From assembly GCF_013386165.1 (NCBI RefSeq), contig NZ_JACAOS010000003.1, forward strand, positions 786,343 to 850,342: DNA of 64,000 nt, in the 5' to 3' direction. Positions within the stretch are counted from its first letter, which is position 1. Each line of letters starts with the position of its first letter. Shown here piece after piece: positions 35,120 to 42,907 of the stretch. The notes beneath the pieces were generated by a model that worked only from the letters and a program-made list of their open reading frames with translations, was not told the origin of the DNA and did no database searches. This DNA comes from Pseudomonas gingeri (GTDB lineage: Bacteria; Pseudomonadota; Gammaproteobacteria; Pseudomonadales; Pseudomonadaceae). Made by a program: the position numbers and the translations under genes.

Positions 35120-36088
35120 ATGACCACCCTGTTGAGTGAGCGCAGCCGAATCTTCGACCAGGCCGATGCCTACGCGGTCTCCGAATATGTCAATCAGCAT
35201 GTCGGCAGCCATTGCATTCGCCTGCCGCCCAAAGGCCGTCCGCAGGCGAGCATCAAGCACCGCACGTTTTCCAGTCTCGACCTCTGCCGCATCAGCTACG
35301 GCGCCCGGGTCCAGGTGATGTCGCCGGCCCTGGAGACCATCTACCACCTGCAGATTCTCCTGAGCGGACATTGCCGCTCAAGCGCCCGTGGCGAGGAGCG
35401 GATCTATACCCCCGGTGAGATCCTGCTGATCAACCCGGATGACCCGGTGGACCTGACGTATTCGGCCGACTGCGAGAAATTTATCGTCAAACTGCCGGTG
35501 CGGCTGCTGGAAAATGCCTGTCTGGACCAACACTGGTTGCTGCCGCGCCAGGGCATCCGCTTCGACGCTGAGCGCCGCGACCTGGCCGGGCTGGACGGTC
35601 TGGTGCCGTTGCTGACGCTGATCTGCCACGAAGCCGAGAGCTGTGCGGCGCCCGAAGTGCAGGCGCTGTATGAGCGCATTGTCGCCAGCAAGTTGCTGGG
35701 GCTGATGGCGAGCAATGTCCAGCGGGTCTGCCCCAATACCGGGGACAGCAGCGGCTTTGAGGCGGTACGGCAGTTTATCGAAGCGCATCTGCGCGATGAG
35801 ATCGGCATCGCGCAACTGCGCGAGGTGGCGCGGGTCAGCGAGCGCTCCCTGTACTTGCTGTTCGAGCGCCATGTCGGCCTCTCGCCCCGCGATTATGTAC
35901 GCCAACGCAAGTTGGAGCGGGTGCACGCCGTGCTTCAGTTGCCGGGCGCCCGCAGCGTCACCGAAGTGGCACTGGACCATGGTTTTGTGCACCTGGGGCG
36001 CTTTTCCGAAACCTATCGCAAGCGCTTTGGCGAGCTGCCTTCGCAAACCTGGCGGCGTCGGCAGGAGGCGGTTGCGCTGGGCGGATAG
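35120..36088 (+). CDS. benR: AraC/XylS-family activator of benzoate genes, BenR
   Basis: 322 residues from ATG 35120. The N-terminal half is a ligand-binding beta-barrel (YHLQILLSGHCRS, YTPGEILLINPDDPVDLTY); the C-terminal about 100 residues hold two helix-turn-helices (IGIAQLREVARVSERSLYLLFERHVG, then ARSVTEVALDHGFVHLGRFSETYRKRFGELPS). The opening LSERSRIFDQADAYAVSEYVNQHVGSH is typical of BenR, which binds benzoate and switches on benABCD. Its stop overlaps the distal half-site of its predicted operator for benA. Confidence 0.94.
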   Translation: MTTLLSERSRIFDQADAYAVSEYVNQHVGSHCIRLPPKGRPQASIKHRTFSSLDLCRISYGARVQVMSPALETIYHLQILLSGHCRSSARGEERIYTPGEILLINPDDPVDLTYSADCEKFIVKLPVRLLENACLDQHWLLPRQGIRFDAERRDLAGLDGLVPLLTLICHEAESCAAPEVQALYERIVASKLLGLMASNVQRVCPNTGDSSGFEAVRQFIEAHLRDEIGIAQLREVARVSERSLYLLFERHVGLSPRDYVRQRKLERVHAVLQLPGARSVTEVALDHGFVHLGRFSETYRKRFGELPSQTWRRRQEAVALGG

Positions 36089-36108
36089 CGATTTGCAGGG
36101 GGCGGATA
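36073..36108 (+). promoter_or_regulatory. BenR/XylS operator, two direct half-sites, with benA promoter
   Basis: Two TGCN-N6-GGATA half-sites lie in direct orientation: TGCG-N6-GGATA at 36073-36087 and TGCA-N6-GGATA at 36094-36108, exactly 21 bases apart. XylS sites at the TOL Pm promoter follow TGCA-N6-GGNTA with the same 21-base spacing. TAAGGT at 36130-36135 is at the right distance to be the -10 box. The distal site overlaps the benR stop codon. Confidence 0.85.
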
Positions 36109-36173
36109 TTGTGACGGTCAGGGCAGGCATAAGGTGAGGGCGCCTGAGACAAGAACAATGGAGGGCCCAGCCC

Positions 36174-37550
36174 ATGACCGAGACACTCGACAGACTCGCC
36201 GGCCAGATCCGCGAGTCGGTTCAGGACGACCCCGCTCGCGGAGTTTTCCGCTGCCGCCGCGATATCTTCACCGACCCCGAACTCTTCGCTCTGGAGATGA
36301 AACACATTTTTGAAGGCGGATGGGTCTACCTGGCCCATGAAAGCCAGGTCCCGGAGATCAACGACTACTTCACCACCTTTATCGGCCGCCAACCGGTGGT
36401 GATCACCCGCGACAAGCAGGGCGTGCTGCATGGCCTGGTCAACGCCTGTGCCCACCGTGGCGCCATGCTCTGCCGACACAAGCAAGGCAACAAAGGCTCG
36501 TTCACCTGCCCGTTCCACGGCTGGACCTTCAGCAATAGCGGCAAGCTGCTCAAGGTCAAGGACGGCAAGACCGGCGCCTATCCCGATCAGTTCGACTGCG
36601 ACGGTTCCCACGACCTGCGGCGCCTGGGGCGTTTCGAGAACTATCGCGGGTTCCTGTTCGGCAGCCTGTCGGAGCAGGTTCCAACGCTGAAGGATTACCT
36701 GGGGGAAACCCGGATCATCATCGACCAGATGGTCGATCAGGCCCCCGAAGGCCTGGAGGTCCTGCGCGGCAGTTCGACCTATGTCTACGACGGCAACTGG
36801 AAGCTGCAAATCGAGAATGGCGCAGATGGTTACCACGTCAGTTCCGTGCACTGGAACTACTCGGCGACCATGCAGCGGCGCAATTATGAGTCCGAGGGCA
36901 CACGCACCGTGGACGCCAATGGTTGGTCGAAAAGCCTGGGCGGCGTCTACGCCTTCGAGCATGGTCATATTCTGCTCTGGACCCGTTTGCTCAACCCGCA
37001 GGTGCGTCCGGTGCATGCCCATCGCCAGGCCCTGGTCGAACGCCTGGGTCAGGAACGTGCCGACTTTATCGTCGATCAGACCCGCAACCTGTGCCTGTAC
37101 CCCAATGTCTACCTGATGGACCAGTTCTCGACGCAGATCCGCGTGGTGCGGCCGCTCGCCGTGGACAAGACCGAGGTGACCATCTATTGCATGGCGCCCA
37201 AAGGCGAAAGCGCCGAGGAGCGCACCACCCGCATCCGCCAGTACGAGGATTTCTTCAATGTCAGCGGCATGGGCACGCCGGATGATCTGGAGGAGTTTCG
37301 TTCCTGCCAGACCGGCTACCAGGGTTCGACTCCGTTGTGGAACGATCTCAGTCGCGGGGCGAAACAATGGCTGGAAGGCGCCGACGAGAACGCTCGGGCA
37401 ATGGGCATGAACCCGCAGCTCAGCGGTATCAAGACCGAGGACGAGGGTCTGTTCGTACGCCAGCATGCGCACTGGGCCGCCAGCCTGCTCACGGCGCTGG
37501 AACGCGAGCGCCAGGGCTTGATTGCCACGGACAAGGAGGGCCAGGCATGA
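36174..37550 (+). CDS. benA: benzoate 1,2-dioxygenase alpha subunit
   Basis: 458 residues. The N-terminal Rieske domain has CAHRGAMLC and CPFHGW (Cys-X-His and Cys-X2-His ligands). The catalytic domain carries DGYHVSSVHWNY with the His and Asp of the mononuclear iron site. With BenB it forms the oxygenase that makes benzoate cis-diol (1,2-dihydroxy-1,2-dihydrobenzoate). The gene overlaps benB by four bases (ATGA). The benA ribosome site is GGAGGG just before ATG 36174. Confidence 0.96.
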   Translation: MTETLDRLAGQIRESVQDDPARGVFRCRRDIFTDPELFALEMKHIFEGGWVYLAHESQVPEINDYFTTFIGRQPVVITRDKQGVLHGLVNACAHRGAMLCRHKQGNKGSFTCPFHGWTFSNSGKLLKVKDGKTGAYPDQFDCDGSHDLRRLGRFENYRGFLFGSLSEQVPTLKDYLGETRIIIDQMVDQAPEGLEVLRGSSTYVYDGNWKLQIENGADGYHVSSVHWNYSATMQRRNYESEGTRTVDANGWSKSLGGVYAFEHGHILLWTRLLNPQVRPVHAHRQALVERLGQERADFIVDQTRNLCLYPNVYLMDQFSTQIRVVRPLAVDKTEVTIYCMAPKGESAEERTTRIRQYEDFFNVSGMGTPDDLEEFRSCQTGYQGSTPLWNDLSRGAKQWLEGADENARAMGMNPQLSGIKTEDEGLFVRQHAHWAASLLTALERERQGLIATDKEGQA

Positions 37551-38035
37551 ACGTCTCACGCGACCGACTGCTGGATTTCCTCTACCGCGAAGCCCGTTTG
37601 CTCGACGACCACCAATGGGACGACTGGCTGCAATGCTACAGCCCGCAGGCGCAGTTCTGGATGCCCGCCTGGGATGACCAGGACCGCCTGACCGAAGACC
37701 CGCAGCGCGAGATCTCGTTGATCTACTACCCCAACCGCGACGGCCTGGAAGACCGTGTGTTCCGGATCAAGACCGAGCGCTCCAGCGCCAGTACCCCGCA
37801 ACCGCGCACCCTGCACCTGATCGCCAATCTGGAAGTGCTCGGCGGCGATGAACGTGAGGTCGAGTTGCGTTTCAACTGGCACACCCTCAGCCATCGCTAC
37901 AAGACCACGGACGCCTACTTCGGGACCTCGTTCTATCACCTGGATGTCAGCGGAGAACAGCCGTTGATCACCCGCAAGAAGGTGATACTCAACAACGACT
38001 ATATCCACCAGGTTATTGATATCTATCATATTTGA
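37547..38035 (+). CDS. benB: benzoate 1,2-dioxygenase beta subunit
   Basis: 162 residues from ATG 37547 in an ATGA overlap with benA. It has the small cone-fold subunit pattern: LLDFLYREARLLDDHQWDDWLQCYSPQAQFW and the end VILNNDYIHQVIDIYHI. It supports the alpha subunit in an alpha3beta3 oxygenase and has no cofactor. Confidence 0.95.
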   Translation: MNVSRDRLLDFLYREARLLDDHQWDDWLQCYSPQAQFWMPAWDDQDRLTEDPQREISLIYYPNRDGLEDRVFRIKTERSSASTPQPRTLHLIANLEVLGGDEREVELRFNWHTLSHRYKTTDAYFGTSFYHLDVSGEQPLITRKKVILNNDYIHQVIDIYHI

Positions 38036-38045
38036 GGGTGACCAC

Positions 38046-39068
38046 ATGACCTACCGCATCGCCCTGAACTTCGAGGACGGGGTCACCCGTTTTATCGACT
38101 GCAAAGCCGGTGAAAAGGTGCTCGACGCCGCCTTTCGCCAGCGGATCAACCTGCCCATGGACTGTTCCGACGGCGTCTGTGGCACCTGCAAATGCCGTTG
38201 TGAAAGCGGCGTCTATGACCTCGGCGAAGAGTATCTGGAGGAAGCGCTGGGGGCCGATGAAGTCGAGCAGCGACAGGTGCTGACCTGCCAGATGGTTCCG
38301 CAAAGCGACTGCGTGCTGGCCGTGCCGGTGCCGTCCAGTGCTTGCAAGACCGGCACCTCGCGGTTCGATGCGACCTTGGCCGAGATCACCGCCCATGCCG
38401 ATGCGGCCCTGGAAGTTCGCTTTTCACTCGACCAGGCTCCCGTGTTCCTGCCGGGGCAATACGTGAATATCGGCGTTCCCGGCAGCGAACAGACGCGCTC
38501 GTACTCGTTCAGCAGCTTGCCCGGTGACTGCCACGCAAGCTTTCTGATCAAGCATGTCCCTGGCGGGTTGATGAGTGGTTGGCTGGGCCGGGCGAAACCC
38601 GGCGAGAAGGTCTCGATGAGCGGGCCGCTGGGCAGTTTCTATCTGCGCGTAGTGACCCGGCCGCTGCTGTTTCTGGCCGGCGGCACCGGGCTGGCGCCGT
38701 TTCTGTCGATGCTCGAAGTCCTTGCCGAGCGCCGCGAACGTCAGCCGGTCCACCTGATCTATGGGGTTTCCCGGGACCAGGACCTGGTCATGCTCGACGC
38801 GTTGCTGGGGCTGTGCGAGCGCTTGCCGAATTTCAGCTTCGTCACCTGTGTCTCCGACCCGCAGACGTTGCATCCACGCCAGGGTTATGTGACCCAACAT
38901 ATCGCGCCCGAGATGCTCAACGCGGGTGAGGTCGACGTTTATCTGTGCGGACCGCCGCCGATGGTCGATGCCGTACGCCAGCATTTCAAGGCCGAAGGCG
39001 TGACCCCGAGCAACTTCCTGTATGAGAAGTTCACCGCCAATACCGTCGCTACCGGCCATGCCGCCTGA
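38046..39068 (+). CDS. benC: benzoate 1,2-dioxygenase electron-transfer component
   Basis: 340 residues from ATG 38046. Plant-type ferredoxin domain at about 1-95 with CSDGVCGTCKC and a later LTCQM Cys. It is followed by FAD-binding (RSYSFSS) and NADH-binding (GGTGLAPFLSML) ferredoxin-reductase domains, ending YEKFTAN. It passes electrons from NADH to BenAB. Gap to benB is ten bases; the next gene follows by ten. Confidence 0.95.
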   Translation: MTYRIALNFEDGVTRFIDCKAGEKVLDAAFRQRINLPMDCSDGVCGTCKCRCESGVYDLGEEYLEEALGADEVEQRQVLTCQMVPQSDCVLAVPVPSSACKTGTSRFDATLAEITAHADAALEVRFSLDQAPVFLPGQYVNIGVPGSEQTRSYSFSSLPGDCHASFLIKHVPGGLMSGWLGRAKPGEKVSMSGPLGSFYLRVVTRPLLFLAGGTGLAPFLSMLEVLAERRERQPVHLIYGVSRDQDLVMLDALLGLCERLPNFSFVTCVSDPQTLHPRQGYVTQHIAPEMLNAGEVDVYLCGPPPMVDAVRQHFKAEGVTPSNFLYEKFTANTVATGHAA

Positions 39069-39078
39069 GGAGATCGTG

Positions 39079-39840
39079 ATGAACCCACGTTTCAAGGACA
39101 AGGTCGCGCTGGTCACCGGCGCGGCCCAGGGCATCGGCCGGCGAGTGGCCGAACGCTTGCTGGAGGAGGGCGCCTGGCTGGTGGCCGTGGACCGTTCCGA
39201 ACTGGTCCATGAGCTGCGCGGCGAGCGCACCCTCAGCCTGACCGCCGACCTGGAGCAGCATGCCGGCTGCACGGAAGTCATGGGCGCTGCTCATCGGCGT
39301 TTCGGGCGGATCGATATCCTCGTCAATAACGTCGGCGGAACTATCTGGGCCAAGCCTTTCGAGCACTACCAGGAGAGTGAGATCGAAGCCGAGGTCCGCC
39401 GCTCGTTGTTCCCGACCCTGTGGTGCTGTCATGCGGTGTTGCCCTATATGTTGGAGCAGGGCAGCGGGGCGATCGTCAATGTCTCGTCGGTGGCGACTCG
39501 CGGGGTCAATCGGGTGCCCTATGGCGCGGCCAAGGGCGGGATCAATGCCTTGACCGCGTGTCTGGCCTTCGAGACCGCCGGGCGTGGAATTCGGGTCAAT
39601 GCCACGGCACCGGGCGGCACCGATGCGCCGCCACGGCGTATCCCACGCAACACCCAGACACCCAGTGCGGATGAACAAGCCTGGTACCGACAGATCGTCG
39701 AGCAGACCGTGGACAGCAGCTTGATGAAACGTTACGGCCGCATCGATGAACAGGCCGGGGCGATCCTTTTCCTCGCTTCTGAAGACGCCTCCTATATAAC
39801 CGGGGTGACCTTGCCGGTGGGAGGCGGTGACCTGGGCTGA
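39079..39840 (+). CDS. benD: 1,6-dihydroxycyclohexa-2,4-diene-1-carboxylate dehydrogenase
   Basis: 253 residues from ATG 39079 with GAGGAG upstream. Short-chain dehydrogenase: TGAAQGIGRRVAERL (NAD-binding), NNVGG, catalytic Ser in VNVSSVA and Tyr-x-x-x-Lys as YGAAKGG. It oxidises and decarboxylates the benzoate diol to catechol with NAD+. Last gene of benABCD; no benK/benE benzoate transporter follows in this window. Confidence 0.95.
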   Translation: MNPRFKDKVALVTGAAQGIGRRVAERLLEEGAWLVAVDRSELVHELRGERTLSLTADLEQHAGCTEVMGAAHRRFGRIDILVNNVGGTIWAKPFEHYQESEIEAEVRRSLFPTLWCCHAVLPYMLEQGSGAIVNVSSVATRGVNRVPYGAAKGGINALTACLAFETAGRGIRVNATAPGGTDAPPRRIPRNTQTPSADEQAWYRQIVEQTVDSSLMKRYGRIDEQAGAILFLASEDASYITGVTLPVGGGDLG

Positions 39841-39882
39841 CCCCCTTCTCCGTCCGGGTGTTTCGGCACTCGGATCGGCTTA

Positions 39883-39905
39883 AATCCGCTGTAGCGGAGC
39901 GGATT
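39883..39905 (+). terminator. stem-loop after benD
   Basis: AATCCGCT at 39883-39890 pairs perfectly with AGCGGATT at 39898-39905 (7-base loop). No T-run follows, so it is an imperfect terminator candidate at the end of benABCD. Confidence 0.45.
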
Positions 39906-39994
39906 CCGCGCATAACCCCCTATTTTTCTCAGACGTTGGACGAGGAAGCCAGGGGTTTGTCGTCCTGCGAGGCGCAGACCAGAGCCTTCTGAAA

Positions 39995-40031
39995 AAGTTT
40001 CATCTTTCAAGGGTTAAGTTTCATCTGAAAC
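39995..40031 (+). promoter_or_regulatory. duplicated operator-like motif, 21-bp spacing
   Basis: AAGTTTCATCT occurs at 39995-40005 and again at 40016-40026, 21 bases (two helical turns) apart. The second copy extends to the palindrome GTTTCATCTGAAAC at 40018-40031. This is the geometry of paired sites on one DNA face. The regulator is unknown. Confidence 0.5.
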
Positions 40032-40082
40032 AAATTGTATTAAAAAAACGTCAGGCCTACCATGCGCGCAATTCGAGACCGG

Positions 40083-40104
40083 TTCTCATTTCGATTCTCA
40101 TTTT
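40083..40104 (+). promoter_or_regulatory. candidate Fur box upstream of iron locus
   Basis: On the minus strand the segment reads AATGAGAATCGAAATGAGAA. TGAGAAT fits one arm of the Fur 7-1-7 consensus; the second arm is poor, and the two units are a 12-base-period direct repeat rather than inverted. The link to Fur rests mainly on the iron-uptake genes downstream. Confidence 0.35.
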
Positions 40105-40172
40105 GACCCTTTTGCCATGGCCAAACCGTATTTGCCGTGTGCAGTAAGGATCAAGTCCTTCTGGAGTCATCG

Positions 40173-41657
40173 ATGCGCGCAATGTCGTACCACCGATCCA
40201 CACAGCGTGTTGTTCTGTCGACCGCCCTGGCTTGTTCTGTTGCCTGGTTATGGGTCAACCCCGCTTGCGCGGCAAGCGCTGCACCGGCAGCCAATCCGTC
40301 CGTCGCGGCGGACGACGTCAACCCTGCGGATCTGCCCGAGGCGGACCTGGCAATCAAGGCTGAGCCCGCGGGTCAGTGGACCGGTTTCCTGACGCGTCAG
40401 AACATGCTCGGCGATATCGGTGGGCTGCGCTCCAGCCTGGCGGCTTATGGCGTGACCCTGGGGCTGACGGAAACCAGCGAATACCTGAACAATGCCAAGG
40501 GTGGCTTGAATCGCGGCGGGGACTATGACGGTCTCACCACCATGACCCTGAAGCTCGACACCCTCAAGCTTTTCGGCCTGGCCGGCGGCACCCTCAACAT
40601 CAGTGCGGTGAACGTTCACGGGCAAAACCTGAGCGCGAACAAGCTCGGCACTCTGCAAACCGCCAGCGGCATCGAAGCGGACACCGGCACCCGTCTGTGG
40701 GAAGCCTGGTACCAGCAGAAATTCCTCGACGAGACCCTGGACTTCCGGGTCGGCCAGCAAAGTATCGACCAGGAGTTCATGGTCAGTCAGTACGCCAGTA
40801 CCTTCGTCAATACCATGTTCGGTTGGCCGGCAGTGCCGTCCTATGACATGCCGGCCGGTGGTCCTGCTTATCCGCTGTCTGCCCTGGGTATTCGTGTGCG
40901 GGTCCATCCGACCGATGCGGTTACCGTGCTCGCGGGTGTCTATGACGGTAACCCGGCCGGCACCAACGACGGTGATCCGCAACGGCAGAACGCCCACGGC
41001 ACCAACTTCGACCTGCACACCGGCGCACTGTATATCTCCGAGCTGCAGTACGCCGTCAACCCGGCCTCGCTGGGTCAGACGGAGACCGCCAACCCTGGTC
41101 TGCCAGGTCTCTACAAACTCGGCGCCTGGTATAACACCCAGAACTTCGCCGACCAGCGCTACGGCACCGACGGGCTGTCCCTCGGCGATCCGAACAGCAA
41201 TGGCACCGCCGCCGAGCACTCGGGCAACTACAGCGTCTACGCCGTGGCCGACCAGATGATCTGGCGCCAGGCCCCGGACAGCATGCGTTCGGTGGGTGTG
41301 TTCACCCGTCTGATGGGCGCGCCGGGTGATCGCAACCTGATCAGCTTCAGTGCCAACGCCGGTGTGACCCTCGCCGCGCCTTTCGAAGGTCGCGATGCCG
41401 ATACGGTCAGCCTGGGCCTGGGTTACGTCAAGGTCGGTCGGAACGCCGCAGGTCTCGATCTCGACAGCGGCAACCGCGTGCGCAATGGCGAGACCTTTCT
41501 TGAAGCGACCTATCAGTACCAGCTGACCCCTTGGCTGCAACTGCAACCGGACATTCAGTACACGCTTAATCCAGGCGCGGGCCAGAGCCCGAACGATCCG
41601 ACGCTGCGACTGGGCGACACGCTGGTCTGGGGTCTGCGGACCAACATCACCCTCTAG
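40173..41657 (+). CDS. carbohydrate-selective porin, OprB family
   Basis: 494 residues from ATG 40173 (TGGAG upstream). A signal peptide ends NPACAA at about residue 36, followed by an Ala/Pro/Asp-rich linker. The mature part is an OprB-type barrel: LTRQNMLGDIGGLRSSLAAYGVTLGLTETSEYL, FLDETLDFRVGQQSIDQEFM, FGWPAVPSYDMPAGGPAYPLSALGIRV, and the end LVWGLRTNITL. Classic OprB takes up sugars. Here it leads an operon with a peroxidase and a ferric ABC transporter, so a role for a non-sugar ligand is possible. Confidence 0.85.
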   Translation: MRAMSYHRSTQRVVLSTALACSVAWLWVNPACAASAAPAANPSVAADDVNPADLPEADLAIKAEPAGQWTGFLTRQNMLGDIGGLRSSLAAYGVTLGLTETSEYLNNAKGGLNRGGDYDGLTTMTLKLDTLKLFGLAGGTLNISAVNVHGQNLSANKLGTLQTASGIEADTGTRLWEAWYQQKFLDETLDFRVGQQSIDQEFMVSQYASTFVNTMFGWPAVPSYDMPAGGPAYPLSALGIRVRVHPTDAVTVLAGVYDGNPAGTNDGDPQRQNAHGTNFDLHTGALYISELQYAVNPASLGQTETANPGLPGLYKLGAWYNTQNFADQRYGTDGLSLGDPNSNGTAAEHSGNYSVYAVADQMIWRQAPDSMRSVGVFTRLMGAPGDRNLISFSANAGVTLAAPFEGRDADTVSLGLGYVKVGRNAAGLDLDSGNRVRNGETFLEATYQYQLTPWLQLQPDIQYTLNPGAGQSPNDPTLRLGDTLVWGLRTNITL

Positions 41658-41767
41658 ACCGGACGCTGGCTGGGCGCTTTGCGCCGGCCTGACTGCACCG
41701 ATCCGCTTTGTTTGATTTCGGCCCTGCCTGACAGGGCCTGTCGACTTCGAGAAATCAGGAGTATTGC

Positions 41768-42907
41768 ATGACGTATTCGAGCCTGCCGCGTCTGGGCAAA
41801 GGCCTTGTGGCCCTGGCCACGCTATTGACCTTCAATGTCGCTCTGCCGGCACACGCGGATGACGCCCAGGGTTTTCTGACCAGCATCCACAAGCACCAGC
41901 CCCTGACATCCACGGTCCCGGACAATGGTGACCAGAACCCGTACGCCATTGCCGTGGCACCGGTGTCCGCCGGGAAAATCCAGAAGGATGACGTGCTGGT
42001 CGACAACTTCAACAACGCGGCCAACCTGCAGGGTGTCGGCAGCACGATTGTCGATTACAACCCGACCACCAAGCAGATGTCGCTGTTTGCCCAATTGCCC
42101 CACGATCTGGCGCAGTGCCCGGGAGGCGTAGGCCTCAGCACCGCGATGACCATGCTCAAGAGCGGCTGGGTGATCGTCGGCAGCACACCGAGCAATGACG
42201 GCACCACCGACACCAAGGGCGCCGGTTGCCTGGTGGTGCTCGACCCGAACGGCAAGGTGGTGGATGTCTGGTCCGGGCCGAACATCAACGACCCATGGGG
42301 CAACATGGCGGTGATCGACAACGGTTCCACCGCGACCTTGTTTGTCAGCAACGCCGGCTTTGGTGTCGGCAGCGCCAAGGGCACGCCGCCGGTAGTGATC
42401 CAGTCCACGGTACTGCGCCTGGACCTGAAAATCCCGGAAGGCAAGCCACCGGTGATCGCCAACCAGACCGTGGTCGGCAGCGGCTTCAGCGCCCAGGCTG
42501 ACAAAGGCGTGTTCCTTGTCGGTCCTACCGGCCTGGCGATGGGCAAGGACGACAAGCTGTACGTCTCCGACACGCTCGCCAACCGTATCAGCGAAATCTG
42601 GGATGCCACTACCCGGACCACCAGTGCCGGTGTTGGCCGTACGCTGACCAAAGACGGCATGCTGCTGCGTCCTCTGGCGCTGACCACCGCACCTAACGGC
42701 CACCTGCTGACCACCAACGGCTTGAACGGCAAGGTCGTGGAAATCGACCCGGACACCGGCAAGCAGCTCTTTGCCCAATGGATCGATGCCAACAAGGCCC
42801 AGGTTCCACCGGGTAACGGCGACCTGTTCGGCCTGGTCATCACGCCGACCGGTGACGGCTTCTACTACGTGGAAGACGATATAAACATGCTGGTCCTGGC
42901 CAAATGA
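41768..42907 (+). CDS. periplasmic NHL/SMP-30-like beta-propeller protein
   Basis: 379 residues; a signal peptide ends PAHA at about residue 30. The rest has propeller blades: NPYAIAVAPVSAGKIQKDDVLVDNFN, LVVLDPNGKVVDVWSG, PTGLAMGKDDKLYVSDTLANRISEI, PLALTTAPNGHLLTTNGLNGKVVEIDP. Such proteins bind or hydrolyse small molecules; none of the catalytic sets can be asserted. It overlaps the peroxidase gene by four bases (ATGA), so the two are coupled and probably work together in the periplasm. Confidence 0.75.
   Translation: MTYSSLPRLGKGLVALATLLTFNVALPAHADDAQGFLTSIHKHQPLTSTVPDNGDQNPYAIAVAPVSAGKIQKDDVLVDNFNNAANLQGVGSTIVDYNPTTKQMSLFAQLPHDLAQCPGGVGLSTAMTMLKSGWVIVGSTPSNDGTTDTKGAGCLVVLDPNGKVVDVWSGPNINDPWGNMAVIDNGSTATLFVSNAGFGVGSAKGTPPVVIQSTVLRLDLKIPEGKPPVIANQTVVGSGFSAQADKGVFLVGPTGLAMGKDDKLYVSDTLANRISEIWDATTRTTSAGVGRTLTKDGMLLRPLALTTAPNGHLLTTNGLNGKVVEIDPDTGKQLFAQWIDANKAQVPPGNGDLFGLVITPTGDGFYYVEDDINMLVLAK

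Larger units (their letters stand above)
39841..40172 (+). promoter_or_regulatory. long regulatory intergenic region, benD / porin
   Basis: 332 bases without a gene. It holds a perfect 8-bp stem-loop at 39883-39905, a duplicated AAGTTTCATCT motif (39995-40005 and 40016-40026), and an AATGAGAA-type direct repeat at 40083-40104. It probably drives the iron/porin operon. A ribosome site TGGAG precedes ATG 40173. Confidence 0.5.
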
